17,516 nt of DNA from Actinomycetes bacterium (lineage in GTDB: Bacteria > Actinomycetota > Actinomycetes > Actinomycetales > Cellulomonadaceae), in the NCBI GenBank assembly GCA_023461115.1, contig JAEWOA010000210.1, positions 1 through 17,516 on the forward strand, read 5' to 3'. The notes beneath the pieces were generated by a model that worked only from the letters and a program-made list of their open reading frames with translations, did no database searches and was not told the DNA's origin. Of the stretch, positions 15,766 to 17,516 are shown one piece after another (the first letter of the stretch is position 1; each line of letters opens with the position of its first letter). The position numbers were made by a program, and so were the translations under genes.

Positions 15766-17516
15766 GTGTCCGATCAGCGGTCCGATCAGCCGTCCGACCA
15801 GCGCTCCGGTGGACTTCCCGACGAGGGCGCCACCCGCGCGTACCCCGCGTCGTGGGAGGCGGACGTCGTCCTGCAGGACGGCACGACGACGCGCGTGCGG
15901 CCGATCCGCCCCGACGACGCCGACGCGCTCCAGGCCTTCCACGTCGCGCAGTCCGAGCGGTCCACGTACCTGCGGTTCTTCGCGCACCTCGAACGACTGC
16001 CCGAGCGCGACCTCCGGCGGCTCGTCACGGTGGACCACAGCGACCGGGTGGCGCTCGTCGCGACGGTCGCCGACCCCGCCGGCCGCGACCAGATCATCGG
16101 GGTCGCGCGGTTCGACCGCGTGACCCCCGACGAGGCCGAGGTCGCGTTCAACGTCGCCGACGCGCATCAGGGCCGGGGTGTCGGCTCTGTCTTGTTGGAG
16201 CACCTGGCCGCCGCGGCGCGCGAACGGGGCGTGCGCCGCTTCGTCGCGGAGGTCCTGCCCCAGAACGGCCGCATGATCGCGGTGTTCAAGGACGCCGGCT
16301 ACGAGGTGCGTCAGCGCGCCGAGGACGGCGTGGTCGGGCTGTCGTTCGACATCGACCCCACCGACCGGTCGGTGGCGGTCATGGCCGACCGCGAGCACCG
16401 GGCCGAGGCTCGCTCGATGCGCGCGATTCTGCGCGCAGGCTCGGTGCTGGTGGTCGGGCCCGGCTATACCGGGGGCGACGTGCGGCCTCTGCACGAGCGG
16501 ATGGCCGCGCAGCTCGCCGCCAACCTCGCCGCGGGCGAGGCGACGCTCGCGGTGCACGTCGTGGGCGTCTCCACGCCGACACCGGGCGCGCACCGGCACG
16601 CCACGCTCTCGGACGTGCCGGACGGCGTGCCGCTCGCGGTGCTCGCGCTGCCGCCCGACGCCGCGATCGACGCGGTGCGGTCGCTGGGTGGCCTCGGTGT
16701 GCACGGCGTCGTGGTGCTGTCGGGTGGTTTCGCCGAGGAGGGTCCCGCCGGCCTCGAACGCCAGCGTGCGCTGCTCGCGGCCGCGCATGCCGCGGGGATG
16801 CGTGTGATCGGCCCGTCGTCGTACGGGCTGTTCGCGTGGCGCGAGGACGGCGTGCTCAACGCGTCGCTCGCGCCCGATCCGCCGCCCGCGGGGCGCGTGG
16901 GCCTGTTCTGCCAGTCTGCGCCGCTGGCGGTCGCGTTGCTGGGCGCCGTGCGCCGCCGGGGCCTGGGGCTGGCCGAGCTCGTGTCCGCGGGCCACCGCGC
17001 GGACGTGTCGGGAAACGACCTCATGCAGTTCTGGGCGGACGACGAGGGCACCGACGTCGTGGGCCTCTACCTGGAGTCGATCGGCAATCCCCGGAAGTTC
17101 TCGCGCGTGGCGCGCAGGCTCGCGCAGGTCAAGCCGGTGGTCGTGGTGACCGCGGGCCGCTCCGGGCAGGTGGTGCCGCCGGGCCACGCGGTGCGCGCGA
17201 CCCTCGCGCCCCCGCGCGCGCTCGACGAGCTCATGCGGCAGTCGGGCGTGCTCAAGGTCGACAACACCCACCAACTGCTCGACGTGGTCCAGGTGCTCGC
17301 GCACCAGCCGCTGCCGACCGGAGGGCGAGTGGCGATCGTCGCGAGCTCGTCGTCCGTCGCCGCGCTCGTCGCGGAGGCCGCGGCGGCCTCGGGGCTCGTC
17401 GTCGCGGGCGCGCAGGTGGTGCCCGAGGACGCCACCGCCGACGAGTTCGGCGCCCGCGTCGCCGCCGCGGTGCGCGACCCGGGCGCGGACGCGGCGGTCG
17501 TCGTGCGGATCCCGAC
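15766..17516 (+). CDS. GNAT / ADP-forming acyl-CoA synthetase-like fusion protein (C-terminus outside window)
   Basis: The frame is open from GTG 15766 to the window end (583 complete codons). Residues 2-13 are three copies of SDQ-x. A GNAT domain follows (about 34-205), with RVRPIRPDDADAL and the acetyl-CoA motif HQGRGVGSVLLEHL (134-147). From about 218 comes a CoA-binding Rossmann domain (SMRAILRAGSVLVVGPG), then succinyl-CoA-ligase-like domains with VVVTAGRSG and PPGHAVRAT (His474 at the place of the SHTG phospho-histidine motif), continuing into VAIVASSSS. An ATP-grasp part is expected beyond the edge. Such GNAT/acyl-CoA synthetase fusions include Pat-type protein lysine acetyltransferases, which control acetyl-CoA synthetases; in E. 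coli Pat the GNAT is C-terminal, here it is N-terminal. Whether it is an acetyltransferase regulator or an active acid-CoA ligase cannot be decided. It is divergent from parC. Confidence 0.85.
   Translation, partial: MSDQRSDQPSDQRSGGLPDEGATRAYPASWEADVVLQDGTTTRVRPIRPDDADALQAFHVAQSERSTYLRFFAHLERLPERDLRRLVTVDHSDRVALVATVADPAGRDQIIGVARFDRVTPDEAEVAFNVADAHQGRGVGSVLLEHLAAAARERGVRRFVAEVLPQNGRMIAVFKDAGYEVRQRAEDGVVGLSFDIDPTDRSVAVMADREHRAEARSMRAILRAGSVLVVGPGYTGGDVRPLHERMAAQLAANLAAGEATLAVHVVGVSTPTPGAHRHATLSDVPDGVPLAVLALPPDAAIDAVRSLGGLGVHGVVVLSGGFAEEGPAGLERQRALLAAAHAAGMRVIGPSSYGLFAWREDGVLNASLAPDPPPAGRVGLFCQSAPLAVALLGAVRRRGLGLAELVSAGHRADVSGNDLMQFWADDEGTDVVGLYLESIGNPRKFSRVARRLAQVKPVVVVTAGRSGQVVPPGHAVRATLAPPRALDELMRQSGVLKVDNTHQLLDVVQVLAHQPLPTGGRVAIVASSSSVAALVAEAAAASGLVVAGAQVVPEDATADEFGARVAAAVRDPGADAAVVVRIP
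15769..15804 (+). repeat. 12-bp tandem repeat (three units) at the 5' end of the GNAT/acyl-CoA synthetase gene
   Basis: The units are TCCGATCAGCGG, TCCGATCAGCCG and TCCGACCAGCGC. They begin right after the GTG start and encode SDQR, SDQP and SDQR. Copy number could vary between strains because the unit keeps frame. Confidence 0.8.

Overview
The window is a very GC-rich stretch of actinobacterial core chromosome. It most resembles a Cellulomonas-like member of the Micrococcales. That placement is inferred from protein resemblance, gene order (pknL/Rv2175c/idsA-type block, and sigA beside DNA topoisomerase IV), GTG start codons and leaderless gene starts. Gene density is about one per kb, there is no gene-free stretch over 300 bases, and I see no mobile element, tRNA, rRNA or CRISPR array.

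Left block (1-4923). A PknL-type membrane Ser/Thr kinase runs off the left edge. Next to it on the same strand is a secreted protein with three LysM domains and a lytic transglycosylase domain. Divergent from these is an Rv2175c-type DNA-binding protein, whose M. tuberculosis homologue is a PknL substrate, followed 3 nt later by a conserved winged-helix protein. Converging on that pair is a polyprenyl diphosphate synthase, preceded on its own strand by a small lipoprotein gene. The block suggests cell-envelope signalling and envelope precursor supply.

Central block (5010-8824). A DUF4192 protein and a UspA-fold protein lead up to the principal sigma factor gene (rpoD/sigA). Its upstream region carries both a housekeeping-type -10 and a good match to a SigR/SigH-type stress promoter. 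sigA ends in a 13-bp-stem terminator, facing a second 13-bp-stem terminator that closes the oppositely oriented DUF7455 zinc-ribbon gene.

Right block (8825-17516). The two topoisomerase IV subunits, parE (+) and parC (-), flank a tandem-GNAT acetyltransferase and a YhhN-type membrane protein. Divergent from parC is a large GNAT/ADP-forming acyl-CoA synthetase fusion that runs off the right edge.

The most striking signals are regulatory rather than a new multi-gene system. Six genes begin with GTG exactly 6-7 nt after a TANNNT -10 hexamer, which implies leaderless mRNAs. An array of GTCAC elements at 9-bp spacing upstream of the LysM gene resembles an MtrA operator, and a shorter copy lies upstream of parE. 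I found no convincing evidence of an undescribed defence or mobile system.
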